Shown here: positions 19,603 through 28,807 of the stretch, piece by piece
How the letters are laid out: the number at the start of each line of letters is the position of its first letter
Numbering within the stretch: position 1 is the stretch's first letter
Source of the DNA: Tetragenococcus osmophilus
Lineage (GTDB): Bacteria; Bacillota; Bacilli; Lactobacillales; Enterococcaceae
DNA: 64,000 nucleotides
Reading direction: 5' to 3'
Assembly: GCF_003795125.1 (NCBI RefSeq)
Contig: NZ_CP027783.1
Location: forward strand, 1,860,001-1,924,000
Program-made: the position numbers and the translations under genes
The notes under the pieces: generated by a model
Database searches by the model: none
What the model saw: the letters and a program-made list of their open reading frames with translations, nothing else
Told to the model about the DNA's origin: nothing

Positions 19603-20340
19603 ATGGCAATGATTGAATTTAAAAACGTTGAAAAATACTTTGGTAATTTTCATGCTTTAAAAGATATTAATCTTACATTTGAAAAGGGTGAAGTAGTTGT
19701 AGTAATTGGCCCTTCTGGTTCTGGAAAAAGTACTCTGTTGCGCACCATTAATGGTCTAGAAACTATTTCATCGGGTAATCTTTTGATTAATGATCAAGAT
19801 ATACGAAGTAAACAAACAAAACTAACTGAAATTAGAAAGAATATTGGCATGGTGTTTCAACATTTCAACTTATACCCGAATAAAACGGTATTGGAAAATA
19901 TTACGCTAGCACCTACAAAAGTCTTAAATAGAAATGAAAAAGAAGCCAAAGATGCAGCAGAAAGATTATTAGATCGAGTGGGGATGTTAGATAAAAAAGA
20001 CTCTTATCCTTCAACACTTTCGGGTGGGCAACAACAACGTGTAGCAATTGCTAGAGGGCTAGCCATGCAACCGGAAATGCTATTATTTGATGAACCAACT
20101 TCAGCTTTAGACCCGGAAATGATCGGAGATGTATTAGATGTTATGAAACAATTGGCACGTGAGGGGATGTCTATGATTGTGGTTACGCATGAGATGAATT
20201 TCGCTCGCGATGTTGCCGATCGTGTCATATTTATGGCTGATGGGCAAGTTTTAGAAGATAGCTATGATGTTGAAGGATTTTTTGAACAACCGAGTGAAAG
20301 ACGTGCTCAACAATTTCTTAATAAAGTTGTGAACCACTAA
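19603..20340 (+). CDS. glnQ: Amino acid ABC transporter ATP-binding protein (GlnQ type)
   Basis: ATPase that powers polar amino acid uptake. About 245 residues with Walker A (GPSGSGKSTLLR), Q-loop, ABC signature (LSGGQQQRVAIARGLA), Walker B (MLLFDEPTSALDPE) and H-loop (VVTHEMNFARDVADR). I chose the ATG at 19603, 9-10 nt after AAGGTG; an in-frame ATG at 19609 is also possible. First gene of a four-gene operon with a lipoprotein and two permeases. The exact substrate, glutamine or glutamate, is inferred from family resemblance. Confidence 0.92.
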   Translation: MAMIEFKNVEKYFGNFHALKDINLTFEKGEVVVVIGPSGSGKSTLLRTINGLETISSGNLLINDQDIRSKQTKLTEIRKNIGMVFQHFNLYPNKTVLENITLAPTKVLNRNEKEAKDAAERLLDRVGMLDKKDSYPSTLSGGQQQRVAIARGLAMQPEMLLFDEPTSALDPEMIGDVLDVMKQLAREGMSMIVVTHEMNFARDVADRVIFMADGQVLEDSYDVEGFFEQPSERRAQQFLNKVVNH

Positions 20341-20409
20341 AGCCTTATTTTCACAGACAAGGTTCGTTGAAATGGTTTATAGGAAACGGACGAATAAGGA
20401 GGAAGAATT

Positions 20410-21225
20410 ATGCTTAGAAAAAAACTAGTCTCCCTTTTGACCCTTTTGTTTGTCGTGTTTACATTATCTGCTTGTAGATCAGAAAGTATAGCAGATCAAG
20501 ATGTTTTATCGATGAGTGAGGATTCAAATGAAATTACTTGGGGCGTCAAAAATGATACTCGATTATTTGGATTGATGGATATCTCTTCACAGGAGGCAAA
20601 AGGATTTGATATTGACATAGCAAAAGCGATCACTGAAAAAATATTAGGACGAGATGGTCATGCGACATTTGTTGAAGTAACATCTAAAACACGGATTCCT
20701 TTATTAAAAAATGGCAATATTAACGCGATTATTGCAACAATGACAATTTCTGAAGAACGTAGAGAAGAAGTAGACTTCTCTGATGTTTATTTTGACGCGG
20801 GTCAATCACTGTTAGTCGAAAAGGGGAGTCCTATTACAGATGTGGATTCTATTGGGCCGGATAATACAGTTTTAGCGGTAAAAGGATCCGCTTCTACTGA
20901 AAATATCCGAGAACACGCTCCTGAGGCTAACGTAATAGAATTAGAAAATTACGCTGAAGCGTTTACGGCATTACAAGCTGGTCAAGGAGACGTAATGACA
21001 ACAGATAACGCTATTTTATTAGGGATGGCAAGTGAAAATTCTAACTACGAACTCGTAGGAGGAACCTTTACAAACGAGCCTTATGGAATTGCAGTAGATA
21101 AGAATCAAGAAAACTTTTTAAACGCTGTGAATGAGGCTTTAGAAGAAATGCATGAAGATGGAACCTATGATGAAATTTATGAAAAGTGGTTTCCAAATGA
21201 TGATGAAGGTCGAGTCCATGAATAG
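20410..21225 (+). CDS. Amino acid ABC transporter substrate-binding lipoprotein
   Basis: A 271-residue type 3 periplasmic-binding-type protein. The N-terminus is a lipoprotein signal peptide (hydrophobic LVSLLTLLFVVFTLSAC) with lipobox LSAC, so it is anchored to the outside of the membrane by a lipidated cysteine near residue 22. The mature part has the signature FDIDIAKAITEKI and TMTISEERREEVDFSDVYFDAGQ, typical of glutamine/glutamate-binding proteins. AAGGAGG precedes the ATG. It delivers substrate to the two permeases that follow. Confidence 0.92.
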   Translation: MLRKKLVSLLTLLFVVFTLSACRSESIADQDVLSMSEDSNEITWGVKNDTRLFGLMDISSQEAKGFDIDIAKAITEKILGRDGHATFVEVTSKTRIPLLKNGNINAIIATMTISEERREEVDFSDVYFDAGQSLLVEKGSPITDVDSIGPDNTVLAVKGSASTENIREHAPEANVIELENYAEAFTALQAGQGDVMTTDNAILLGMASENSNYELVGGTFTNEPYGIAVDKNQENFLNAVNEALEEMHEDGTYDEIYEKWFPNDDEGRVHE

Positions 21226-21236
21226 GAGGGAAAGAG

Positions 21237-21878
21237 ATGTTAGCATTGTTTCAAAATTACTCGGGAATGTTTTTGGACGGGTTTAAAGTCACCATATTGT
21301 CCAGCTTAATTGCTTTATTTTTTAGCTTGCTGATAGGTACTTTGATGGCTATCTTTCAGTTATCTTCAAATAAAGTGGTAAGAGGATTAGCTAGAGGTTA
21401 TGTTGAACTTTTTCGAAACATCCCTTTGTTAATTATCGCGATGTTTTTTTATGTTGTTTTACCTATGTACGGATTTCCCTTCACAGGCTTTCAGGCTGGT
21501 ACGATTGGTTTAACCATTTATACTTCTGCCTTTATTGCTGAAACTGTGCGTTCTGGTATCCAAACGGTACCCAAAGGCCAAACAGAAGCCGCTTTATCAT
21601 CAGGCTTTAGTTCTGTGCAAGTGATGCGCTATATTGTTTTGCCTCAGGCTTTTAAAATTGTGATTCCGCCTTTGGGAGGACAATTTATTAATTTAATTAA
21701 AAATTCGTCTATACTCGCAATTGTTGCTGGCCTTGATTTGATGTATCAAGGCGATCTAATTGCAAGTACCACGTTTATCACCTTTGATACGTATATCATT
21801 GTTGGTATTTTTTATTTAATTTTGACATTGCCGTTATCTTACTTAATGAACTATTTAGAAAAACGTTTGGATGTCTAG
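21237..21878 (+). CDS. Amino acid ABC transporter permease
   Basis: 213-residue membrane permease of the His/Glu/Gln group with about five helices. The EAA loop that docks the ATPase is visible: QTEAALSSGFSSVQVMRYIVLPQAFKIVIPPL. It also has the family's VELFRNIPLL segment. Start ATG at 21237 with GGAGGG upstream, 11 nt after the lipoprotein stop. It pairs with the next gene as a heterodimeric channel. Confidence 0.92.
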   Translation: MLALFQNYSGMFLDGFKVTILSSLIALFFSLLIGTLMAIFQLSSNKVVRGLARGYVELFRNIPLLIIAMFFYVVLPMYGFPFTGFQAGTIGLTIYTSAFIAETVRSGIQTVPKGQTEAALSSGFSSVQVMRYIVLPQAFKIVIPPLGGQFINLIKNSSILAIVAGLDLMYQGDLIASTTFITFDTYIIVGIFYLILTLPLSYLMNYLEKRLDV

Positions 21879-21901
21879 TCTAGAAAGGAGAAAAACAGCA
21901 T

Positions 21902-22558
21902 ATGGATTTTATAGGAGCATTTTCATTTGATAATCTGCGGTTTTTATTAGATGGTCTGCAGGTTACTGTTTCGGTATCAGCTATATCGATCGTTCTTAGC
22001 TTTTTAATCGGTGCGCTAGCGGGCACTTTACGTTTTTCAAATATCCCTGTCTTGTCTAGAATTCTAGGTTTAGTGATTGATATCATTCGAAATTTACCGT
22101 TACTGCTTATTATTTTCTTTACTTATTTTGCTTTGCCACAGATTGGTATTCGCTTTGATATTTTTTGGTCAGCAATAGCTGCTTTAACAATTTTTGAGTC
22201 TGCTATGCTTTCCGAAATTTTTCGAGCTGGTTTGAATGCAGTGCCGGATGAACAAACTGAAGCGGGGCTTTCAACGGGATTGAGCTATTTACAGACTATG
22301 GTTATTATTATTATCCCGCAAGCTTTTCGCTCGATGATTCCTGCGATTATTAGCCAATTGATTTCTTTAGTAAAGGATTCTTCTTTGGCTATTATTATCT
22401 CATTACCAGAGATAACTCACCACGCTAGGATTATTTATGGGCAAGATACAAACTATGTTTTACCGATGTTTGTCGCATTGACGATTAGTTACTTTGTTAT
22501 CTGTTATTTGCTTTCATTGCTATCCAGATACTTAGAACATAAACGTTATAAATATTAA
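21902..22558 (+). CDS. Amino acid ABC transporter permease
   Basis: 218-residue second permease. It has the same architecture as its neighbour: IRNLPLLLIIFFTY and the EAA loop QTEAGLSTGLSYLQTMVIIIIPQAF. The ATG follows AAAGGAG. Last gene of the operon; a terminator follows 15 nt later. Sequence differences between the two permeases show they are distinct subunits and not a recent duplication. Confidence 0.92.
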   Translation: MDFIGAFSFDNLRFLLDGLQVTVSVSAISIVLSFLIGALAGTLRFSNIPVLSRILGLVIDIIRNLPLLLIIFFTYFALPQIGIRFDIFWSAIAALTIFESAMLSEIFRAGLNAVPDEQTEAGLSTGLSYLQTMVIIIIPQAFRSMIPAIISQLISLVKDSSLAIIISLPEITHHARIIYGQDTNYVLPMFVALTISYFVICYLLSLLSRYLEHKRYKY

Positions 22559-22572
22559 AGTAACAACTGATT

Positions 22573-22602
22573 AACTCATCCTTTGAGAGGGTGAGTTTTT
22601 TT
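22573..22602 (+). terminator. Terminator of the amino acid ABC operon
   Basis: AACTCATCCT / AGGGTGAGTT hairpin with one G-U pair and a run of seven T. Confidence 0.85.
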
Positions 22603-22654
22603 GTAGAAAAGTCTAAGTGTAAAATTTATTGAGGTTATCCCTAGACGAATAAAA

Positions 22655-22713
22655 AAGAAACCGTTACTCTATTCATTGGGCTTACAGGCACTAATGAATA
22701 AAGGCGGTTTCTT
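22655..22713 (+). promoter_or_regulatory. Hairpin over the transposase ribosome-binding site
   Basis: AAGAAACCG (22655-22663) pairs with CGGTTTCTT (22705-22713), and ATTCATT (22671-22677) with AATGAAT (22693-22699). The right arm contains the Shine-Dalgarno region and ends at the base before the start ATG, so the fold would block translation of read-through transcripts. Confidence 0.6.
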
Positions 22714-24132
22714 ATGGAATCTATTGTAACAGATTTAGTTGAAGTAATGAAGAAGGAAACGAATTTTTTAGCAAGGGAAAAAGCCATGATGGTCTTTTTT
22801 GCCCAACTCCTAGCGACGATAACACAACTTGCTTTTCAAATTCTCGATGCGGAGGTTTCGACCCAATGCAAGAAGGAAGGCTTTCAAGTGGATCGTAAAA
22901 GTGAACGAACGGTGACTTTTTTATTTGGCACCGTGACCTATGTTCGCCGCCGAATGAAAAATCAAGCCAATGAAATTCGTTATCCTTTGGATGAATTTCT
23001 AGGGATTCGAAAGAGCTTCCGTTATAGTTCTCTTGTGCTACGCAACGTTTCTCAATTGGGGTCCATCATGGTCTATCGTCACGTTTCCCAAGCGATTGAT
23101 TGTTTGACTTCTTGGCGTATGAGCCACCAAAATGTGCAACAACTGGTGGTCAAAACCGGGGAACTGATTCAGACGCGAAGTACTCATGAAAGTCGCTACG
23201 ACGGGATCATTTCTAAGAAAAAAGTGCCCTATTTATATTTAGAAGGCGACGGAGTGAAGATTGGCGGTCAGAAGAAGCAGTCGCTAGAAATCCATCGTTT
23301 TCAAGTATGTGAAGGGAGCCAGAAAGTCGGGAATCGCACGGAAATGATCGCCCCGCACTTTGTCAGTCATCTTAACCGACAACAAGCGCAAAAAGAAATA
23401 ATGAACTATATTCAAGCGCATTATGATCTAACAAATACCGTTGTCGTTTCCAATAGTGACGGTGGTTCAGGCTATGAAAAAGCCGTGTTTGATGAACTTT
23501 CCTTAGGTTGTTTACGTCATGAACACTTTCGTGATCGGTATCATGTCCATCGGAAAATCAAAGAACGCCTGTCTTTTGTCCCGCAACTTCAAAATCGGAT
23601 GATCCAGGCGATTCAACATTATAATTGGCCAGAGGTCCAGCTTGTCTTAGACACCTCGGAAAGTTTGATCGAAGAAAAGGAAGCTGAAACCTTGGAACAA
23701 TTACGCTTACTCCATCATTATCTTCAAAGGAATTGGCCGTATTTAAAACCTCGGAAAGCCCGAGGAATCGTGGATCCCAAAGCTTGTATTGGCACAATCG
23801 AAAGCACCCATCGGAAGATGACCTACCGGATGAAGCGCCAAGGACGGTTATGGACAAAAACGGGCGCGCAGGCCATGATTCGTGTCATTGATAGTTTAAG
23901 AAACCAAGAATTTGATGGTTGGTTGAACCAATATGAAGCTCTTCCTAACGACGTGGTCGCCCAGGAAAAGCGTTGGAAAGCCATGAAACGTTGGGTACAG
24001 AAAAAGCCTAACTTTCAAACGCATGAAGGGGCCTTGAAGGGGAAAATCGGCGAAGGAAAAGCCAAAAGTGCGCCCTTAGGCCAATTCGCCAAAGGGTTGG
24101 AGCAATTAATAACGACACCGAATTATATCTAA
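22714..24132 (+). CDS. ISLre2-family transposase
   Basis: 472-residue transposase of the ISLre2 (UPF0236-like) family, full length and uninterrupted. Recognisable segments are FLFGTVTYVRRRM near residue 70, YLYLEGDGVKIGGQ, VVSNSDGGSGYEKAVFDEL (a probable acidic active-site region) and GTIESTHRKMTYRMKRQGRLWTKTGA. The GC content of the gene seems higher than the neighbours, which supports foreign origin. The start ATG is buried in a hairpin (see that entry). Confidence 0.88.
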   Translation: MESIVTDLVEVMKKETNFLAREKAMMVFFAQLLATITQLAFQILDAEVSTQCKKEGFQVDRKSERTVTFLFGTVTYVRRRMKNQANEIRYPLDEFLGIRKSFRYSSLVLRNVSQLGSIMVYRHVSQAIDCLTSWRMSHQNVQQLVVKTGELIQTRSTHESRYDGIISKKKVPYLYLEGDGVKIGGQKKQSLEIHRFQVCEGSQKVGNRTEMIAPHFVSHLNRQQAQKEIMNYIQAHYDLTNTVVVSNSDGGSGYEKAVFDELSLGCLRHEHFRDRYHVHRKIKERLSFVPQLQNRMIQAIQHYNWPEVQLVLDTSESLIEEKEAETLEQLRLLHHYLQRNWPYLKPRKARGIVDPKACIGTIESTHRKMTYRMKRQGRLWTKTGAQAMIRVIDSLRNQEFDGWLNQYEALPNDVVAQEKRWKAMKRWVQKKPNFQTHEGALKGKIGEGKAKSAPLGQFAKGLEQLITTPNYI

Positions 24133-24338
24133 TAAAAACTTGTTTTTGTTAGATATCATGAGGTCTAACCGAACGAACGTGAGGTAAAAAAATACAAAAG
24201 TGTCTGTCCCAAAGGTCATTTTTTATTCGACCTCAAAAAATTTGACACATACTAGAAAAGTAGAAAACTTGAAAAGTTTGAACAAAAAGTACACAATAAG
24301 TAAGTGATGTATTGAAAGAAAAGTAAAGGGTGACAAAT

Positions 24339-25157
24339 ATGAACGAGCAACCCATTGGGTTTATTGACTCAGGTGTTGGGGGATTTACCGTTGTAAAAGA
24401 AGCAATGAAACAATTGCCCAATGAAAATTTTATCTATTTAGGAGATACAGCGCGCTGTCCTTATGGTCCTCGGCCTAAAGAGCAGGTAATTCAATTTACT
24501 TGGGAGATGACAAATTTTTTATTAAAAAAAGGGATTAAAATGTTAGTCATCGCTTGTAATACGGCTACCTCTGTCGCTTTAAATGAAATTAAAGAAAAAT
24601 TACAAATCCCAGTTGTAGGAGTCATTATGCCGGGAACAAGAGCGGCAGTAAAAGCGACAAAAAATAATCAGATTGGTGTAATTGGAACCGAAGGGACAGT
24701 TAAAAGCGCTTCTTATGAGCATGCAATTAAAGAAAAAGTTACCAGTTCTCAAGTAGTTAGTCTTGCTTGCCCTAAGTTTGTTCCTATTGTGGAAAGCAAT
24801 CAATTTCATTCTTCGGTAGCTAAAAAAATCGTTTTTGAAACGTTGCTACCCTTAAAATCGAAGAATTTAGATACTTTAATTTTGGGATGTACTCACTATC
24901 CGCTGTTACGTTCTGTGATTCAAGATGTTATGGGCAAAGACGTTACTTTAATTGATTCTGGAGCAGAAACAATCAGTGAAGTTAGTATGCTTCTAGATTA
25001 TTTTGATATAGCCAATAATGAAAATGGGGCAAAAGAGAACGCACAATTTTATACTACAGGGTCAACTTATTTATTTGATCAAATTGCTCAAGATTGGTTA
25101 GGAAAAAACGCTTCTTCAAAACAAATTCATTTAGGAGGTACCAACGATGCGACATGA
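24339..25157 (+). CDS. racE: Glutamate racemase
   Basis: Makes D-glutamate for peptidoglycan. 272 residues with the two catalytic cysteines in IACNTATS (about residue 75) and [11 protein letters not shown] (about 185) and the N-terminal [16 protein letters not shown] chose ATG 24339 because GGGTG lies about 7 nt upstream and the family starts just before PIGFIDSG. Its 3' end overlaps the RNase PH/RdgB fusion by 11 nt, so racE, the fusion and the YfcE gene form an operon. Confidence 0.94.
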   Translation: MNEQPIGFIDSGVGGFTVVKEAMKQLPNENFIYLGDTARCPYGPRPKEQVIQFTWEMTNFLLKKGIKMLVIACNTATSVALNEIKEKLQIPVVGVIMPGTRAAVKATKNNQIGVIGTEGTVKSASYEHAIKEKVTSSQVVSLACPKFVPIVESNQFHSSVAKKIVFETLLPLKSKNLDTLILGCTHYPLLRSVIQDVMGKDVTLIDSGAETISEVSMLLDYFDIANNENGAKENAQFYTTGSTYLFDQIAQDWLGKNASSKQIHLGGTNDAT

Positions 25158-26493
25158 TGGTAGGTATTTTGATCAATTACGCGAAATAAAATTAGAGACA
25201 AATGTTTATAAACAACCTGAAGGCTCAGTAGTTGTTTCTTTTGGTGATACGCAAGTTATTTGTTCTGCTACAATAGAAGATTCTGTACCGCCTTTTTTAA
25301 AAGATACCAATACTGGTTGGGTTTCAGCAGAATACAGGATGCTTCCTAGAGCTACTCAAACCAGAAATAAAAGAGAAAGTACTAAGGGTAAATTAAAAGG
25401 ACGCACAATGGAAATCCAACGTCTCATTGGTCGCTCTTTGCGATCCATTGTTGATTTAGATAAACTAGGTGAACGTTCAATTATCATTGATTGTGATGTA
25501 GTACAAGCAGATGGCGGCACAAGAACGGCTAGTATTACAGGGGCCTTCACGGCTTTAAGACTGGCTATTGATAAGTTATTACAAACGAAGACCCTTAATG
25601 AAGATCCTATTAAAGAATTCGCTGCAGCTGTTAGTGTAGGGATTTTACCAGATGAGACTTGTGTACTTGATTTGGATTATGAAGAGGATAGTAGTTGCGT
25701 AGTAGATATGAATGTGGTTATGACGGAATCAGGACGTTTTATTGAAGTCCAAGGCAATGGAGAAGAGGCTACATTTGATCGTTCACAGTTAGACGAGCTC
25801 CTTTTACTAGGAGAGCAAGGGATCAATACTTTGGTCACTAAACAAAAAGCTGCCTTATATGCCAAAAAAGAAGCACAATCAGTAGATGAACAAACAGTTG
25901 TTATTGCTACTGGAAATCTTGGAAAAGCGCAAGAATTTACTTCAATGTTTCATAAAGCAGGTTATAAAGTTAAGACAATGAAAGACTTTCCTGAGCTTCC
26001 TGACGTTGCAGAAACTGGGAGTACCTTTGAAGAAAATGCGCGCTTAAAAGCAGAGACGATTGCTAATATTTTACAATGCCCTGTATTGGCTGATGATTCT
26101 GGTTTACAGGTAGAAGCTTTACATGGAATGCCGGGGATTTATTCGGCTCGATTTGCAGGAGAACAGAAAAATGACGCAGCTAATAACGCAAAATTATTAT
26201 ATGAATTAACAGAGGTACCTGATGAACAAAGAAGAGCTCAATTTCATTGTACATTAGTATTTGCAGCGCCCAAAAAAGAAAGTTTGGTAGTAGAAGCGAG
26301 TTGGCCTGGTCGGATCGCTCGCATTCCACAAGGAGATAATGGATTTGGTTATGATCCGTTGTTTATACCACAGGGAATGGATATTTCAGCTGCTCAGCTA
26401 AGCGAAAGCGAAAAAAACCAAGTAAGTCACCGTGCACTTGCTTTAAATAAATTACAAAACCAATGGCAAGCATGGTTAGAAGGAGGAGATTAG
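25147..26493 (+). CDS. Fused ribonuclease PH / XTP-dITP pyrophosphatase
   Basis: 448 residues with two complete domains. Residues 1-245 are RNase PH, which trims tRNA 3' ends with phosphate ([52 protein letters not shown]). Residues 250-448 are the RdgB/HAM1 enzyme that hydrolyses deaminated purine nucleotides such as XTP and dITP ([56 protein letters not shown]). In most bacteria these are neighbouring separate genes (rph, rdgB); the fusion is known in Enterococcus and relatives. GGAGG lies 8 nt before the ATG. Confidence 0.94.
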   Translation: MRHDGRYFDQLREIKLETNVYKQPEGSVVVSFGDTQVICSATIEDSVPPFLKDTNTGWVSAEYRMLPRATQTRNKRESTKGKLKGRTMEIQRLIGRSLRSIVDLDKLGERSIIIDCDVVQADGGTRTASITGAFTALRLAIDKLLQTKTLNEDPIKEFAAAVSVGILPDETCVLDLDYEEDSSCVVDMNVVMTESGRFIEVQGNGEEATFDRSQLDELLLLGEQGINTLVTKQKAALYAKKEAQSVDEQTVVIATGNLGKAQEFTSMFHKAGYKVKTMKDFPELPDVAETGSTFEENARLKAETIANILQCPVLADDSGLQVEALHGMPGIYSARFAGEQKNDAANNAKLLYELTEVPDEQRRAQFHCTLVFAAPKKESLVVEASWPGRIARIPQGDNGFGYDPLFIPQGMDISAAQLSESEKNQVSHRALALNKLQNQWQAWLEGGD

Positions 26494-26494
26494 G

Positions 26495-27007
26495 ATGAAA
26501 TACCTAGTCGTTAGTGATAATCATGGAGATCGACAAATTTTAGTGGATTTATTTAATCGTTATAAAGAACAAGTAGATTATATTTTTCATTGTGGAGATT
26601 CTGAATTAGCAAGTGATGACCCATTATGGGAAGGTGTTTATGTAGTAACAGGCAATACTGATTCAGACTCACGTTATGAAGTGTCTCAAGTTGTGGATAC
26701 AGGTGAAGATGTTGTGTACTTAACTCATGGACATTTATCAGGAGTGAAGATGGGCTTAACGCAATTAGATATGCAAGCTCAAGAAGATAAGGCAACTATT
26801 GCTTTATTTGGTCATACTCACCAACTGGGCTGTGAGGTAAATAAAGGGCGCTTGTTTTTAAACCCTGGAAGTATTTTGCAACCACGTGGAACGATACCGA
26901 TAAAAACTTATGCAATTATTGAAAGTACGGAAACTTCTTTTCAAGTACAATATTATGATCGAAACTTCGATCCTATTGAAAGTCTTGCATTTACTTTCAA
27001 CAAATAG
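26495..27007 (+). CDS. YfcE/MJ0936-family metallophosphoesterase
   Basis: 170-residue phosphodiesterase of the calcineurin-like fold. Metal ligands are visible: SDNHGD near the N-terminus (D-x-H), HCGD around residue 37, GNTD (about 55), THGH (about 78) and GHTHQ (about 107). These enzymes hydrolyse cyclic or bis-nitrophenyl phosphodiesters in vitro; the natural substrate is not settled. The ATG follows GGAGG and begins 1 nt after the fusion gene stop. Last gene of the racE operon; a terminator follows. Confidence 0.88.
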   Translation: MKYLVVSDNHGDRQILVDLFNRYKEQVDYIFHCGDSELASDDPLWEGVYVVTGNTDSDSRYEVSQVVDTGEDVVYLTHGHLSGVKMGLTQLDMQAQEDKATIALFGHTHQLGCEVNKGRLFLNPGSILQPRGTIPIKTYAIIESTETSFQVQYYDRNFDPIESLAFTFNK

Positions 27008-27012
27008 AGAAT

Positions 27013-27046
27013 AAACTCAAAAGCTTGAAAAAACTTTTGAGTTTTT
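27013..27046 (+). terminator. Terminator of the racE operon
   Basis: AAACTCAAAAG / CTTTTGAGTTT hairpin followed by T-run. Confidence 0.8.
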
Positions 27047-27111
27047 AATGCAAAAAATAGGAAATCATTCATACTTGTGAATAAAAAGAGTATAGTAGTT
27101 ATGAAATTTTA

Positions 27112-27125
27112 AAGAAAGCGCTTTT
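27112..27125 (+). promoter_or_regulatory. cre-like site upstream of cbpB
   Basis: A sequence centred on AAAGCGCTTT agrees with 11 of 14 positions of the CcpA consensus TGAAAGCGCTTTCA. It lies 26 nt upstream of a TATAAT at 27151-27156. Weak evidence for carbon control. Confidence 0.3.
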
Positions 27126-27191
27126 TATATTTTTTATGGCTAATTTACGATATAATTAACTTGTAGTTTTGTTAGAAATGGAGGTAGAAAG

Positions 27192-27686
27192 TTGATTGGG
27201 AAACACACCAAATCTATACTTTTAGAAAACCAAGATTCTTTCTTGATTGCTGCAGAAAATGTAGCTACTGTATTGTGTAGTCATCCGGCGGAACATGCAT
27301 TATTGGTTTTATCTAAAGTAGGATATAATAAGATTCCTGTTTTAGATTCATCTGATCGTCTAGTTGGCCTGATTAGTCTAGCTAATATTGTAGATAAAAT
27401 GGTCGATTTGAATGGATTTAATTCTAAAGTACTTGATGGATTAAATGTTGCAGATGTAATGGAGGATAAAATTCCTTCATTGAAGCCCGAAAATGATTTA
27501 GAAGATGCTCTACATTTATTAGTAGGCGTTTCTTTTTTGCCGGTAGTTGATGAAAATGATATTTTTAAAGGAATTGTTACAAGAAAAGAAGTGTTAAAAT
27601 CTGTGAATCATCTTGTACATGAAGCAGAAAAAAGATATGAATTTATTCCAAAAACAGACGAAATAAAAGAGGGGATAAATACCTAA
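27192..27686 (+). CDS. cbpB: CBS-domain c-di-AMP-binding protein CbpB (DarB/YkuL type)
   Basis: 164-residue protein with a pair of CBS domains. The segment EHALLVLSKVGYNKIPVLDSSDRLVGLISLANIVDKM closely follows Bacillus DarB (EHALLVLTKTGY.AIPVLD...), whose free form activates the stringent-response enzyme Rel and pyruvate carboxylase and which is silenced by c-di-AMP. The second CBS motif is SFLPVVDENDIFKGIVTRKEVLK. Start is TTG at 27192 with GGAGGT 6-7 nt upstream. It stands alone between terminators. The partner protein here is not known from sequence. Confidence 0.85.
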   Translation: MIGKHTKSILLENQDSFLIAAENVATVLCSHPAEHALLVLSKVGYNKIPVLDSSDRLVGLISLANIVDKMVDLNGFNSKVLDGLNVADVMEDKIPSLKPENDLEDALHLLVGVSFLPVVDENDIFKGIVTRKEVLKSVNHLVHEAEKRYEFIPKTDEIKEGINT

Positions 27687-27711
27687 AAATGGGATAAGAA
27701 GTCCTTTTGAG

Positions 27712-27778
27712 AAAACCCCCGAACTATACTTGATAAGATTGCTTACTTGCGACAACTTCTGTATAGTTCGGGGGTTTT
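27712..27778. terminator. Long-stem bidirectional terminator between cbpB and mscS
   Basis: A perfect 18-bp stem (AAAACCCCCGAACTATAC and its complement) with an unusually large 31-nt loop, between convergent genes. Confidence 0.8.
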
Positions 27779-27799
27779 ACTTTTACTTCAACTTCATTT

Positions 27800-28723
27800 T
27801 TAAATATTAATAGGCGTTGAAGGGATGGTGTATCCATCTTTTGTTAGTTCCTGAATTGAAGCACTCAGTAATTCTTCATGTAATTGATACTGTTGTCCAT
27901 TTGTGACATACATTATCGTTCGAACAGCAAAGTTACTATTTCCTAAATCCACAACCCCAAAGATAGCAGGAGGAGTTTGAATATATTCAGAGTATTCATC
28001 AACTATTTGCTGGTTAGCCCGCTCGATTGCTTGCTGAATTCCTTCGATCCCTTCAGAAGGCTTAACACGGACTTCCACTAAAACACGCATATCAAAGCGT
28101 GACATATTACTTATTGTCGTAATATTACGATTAGGGATAAAATGAACGGTTCCATCAAACGATTGTAATTGCAGCGTTCTTAAACCAACCGAAATAACAG
28201 TTCCATCAAGCGCTATATCTGTTAAAAGAATATAGTCGCCCACATTGAATTGTTGTTCAATAATAATGAAAAATCCATTAATGACATCATTCATAAATCC
28301 TTGGGCTCCAAGACCAATTGCTAAACCAGCAATACCGGCACCAGCTAGAAGAGAACCTACAGGAACGCCCAAAGAGGAAAGTAACGAATAAATGTAAAAG
28401 AAACCAAGAGTATAGCGAGCCACGTTTTTGGACAACGTTTTTATTGTTTTTACACGTATTTCGTTCTGCTTCTTTTTTTTATTCATGCGGAAACCGCGAT
28501 CAATAAAATAGTCTGCTAAGCGTATTAATATAGCAAACAAGATAGTTAAAGCAAGTACAGCTAGAATTTTTGAAATAACCGTCCCCGTTAATTCGGTCCA
28601 ATTAATGCTACTCCACCAGCGTTGAAAAGCATTTAATTGTTCTGTGGTAGGTTCAGTAATTTCTGAACTTGTTGAACTTGCTGTAGAAGCTAAGATTTTT
28701 TGCGCTCCTATAATTAAAGACAT
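27800..28723 (-). CDS. Small-conductance mechanosensitive channel (MscS family)
   Basis: 307-residue pressure-release channel of the inner membrane. It has three hydrophobic helices; the pore helix and beta domain are marked by AGIAGLAIGLGAQGFMNDVINGFFIIIEQQFNVGDYI, with the alternating Gly/Ala pattern that packs the MscS pore. The C-terminus has the mixed alpha/beta vestibule (VRTIMYVTNGQQYQLHEEL). I chose ATG 28723, 6-7 nt after GGGAGGG. A TATAAT with TG extension lies about 30 nt upstream. It protects against osmotic downshock, a relevant hazard for a salt-tolerant cell. Confidence 0.92.
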   Translation of the reverse strand: MSLIIGAQKILASTASSTSSEITEPTTEQLNAFQRWWSSINWTELTGTVISKILAVLALTILFAILIRLADYFIDRGFRMNKKKKQNEIRVKTIKTLSKNVARYTLGFFYIYSLLSSLGVPVGSLLAGAGIAGLAIGLGAQGFMNDVINGFFIIIEQQFNVGDYILLTDIALDGTVISVGLRTLQLQSFDGTVHFIPNRNITTISNMSRFDMRVLVEVRVKPSEGIEGIQQAIERANQQIVDEYSEYIQTPPAIFGVVDLGNSNFAVRTIMYVTNGQQYQLHEELLSASIQELTKDGYTIPSTPINI

Positions 28724-28807
28724 AATATTCCCTCCCAAAATAATGCTTAACTATTATAACAAGCTTTTTATAAAAAGAAAATCAAAAATTACGGGAGTAA
28801 ATAAAAT

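Larger units (their letters stand above)
22629..24236 (+). mobile_element. ISLre2-family insertion sequence
   Basis: About 1.6 kb. The left tip reads TTGAGGT and the right tip ACCTCAA; inside both ends a CGAATAAAAAA motif recurs in inverted form (22647-22657 and the complement near 24219-24229). The flanks AAAATTTA (left) and AAAATTTG (right) look like an 8-bp target duplication with one change. It carries one transposase gene. The element separates the ABC operon terminator from racE and does not visibly break a gene. Confidence 0.75.
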
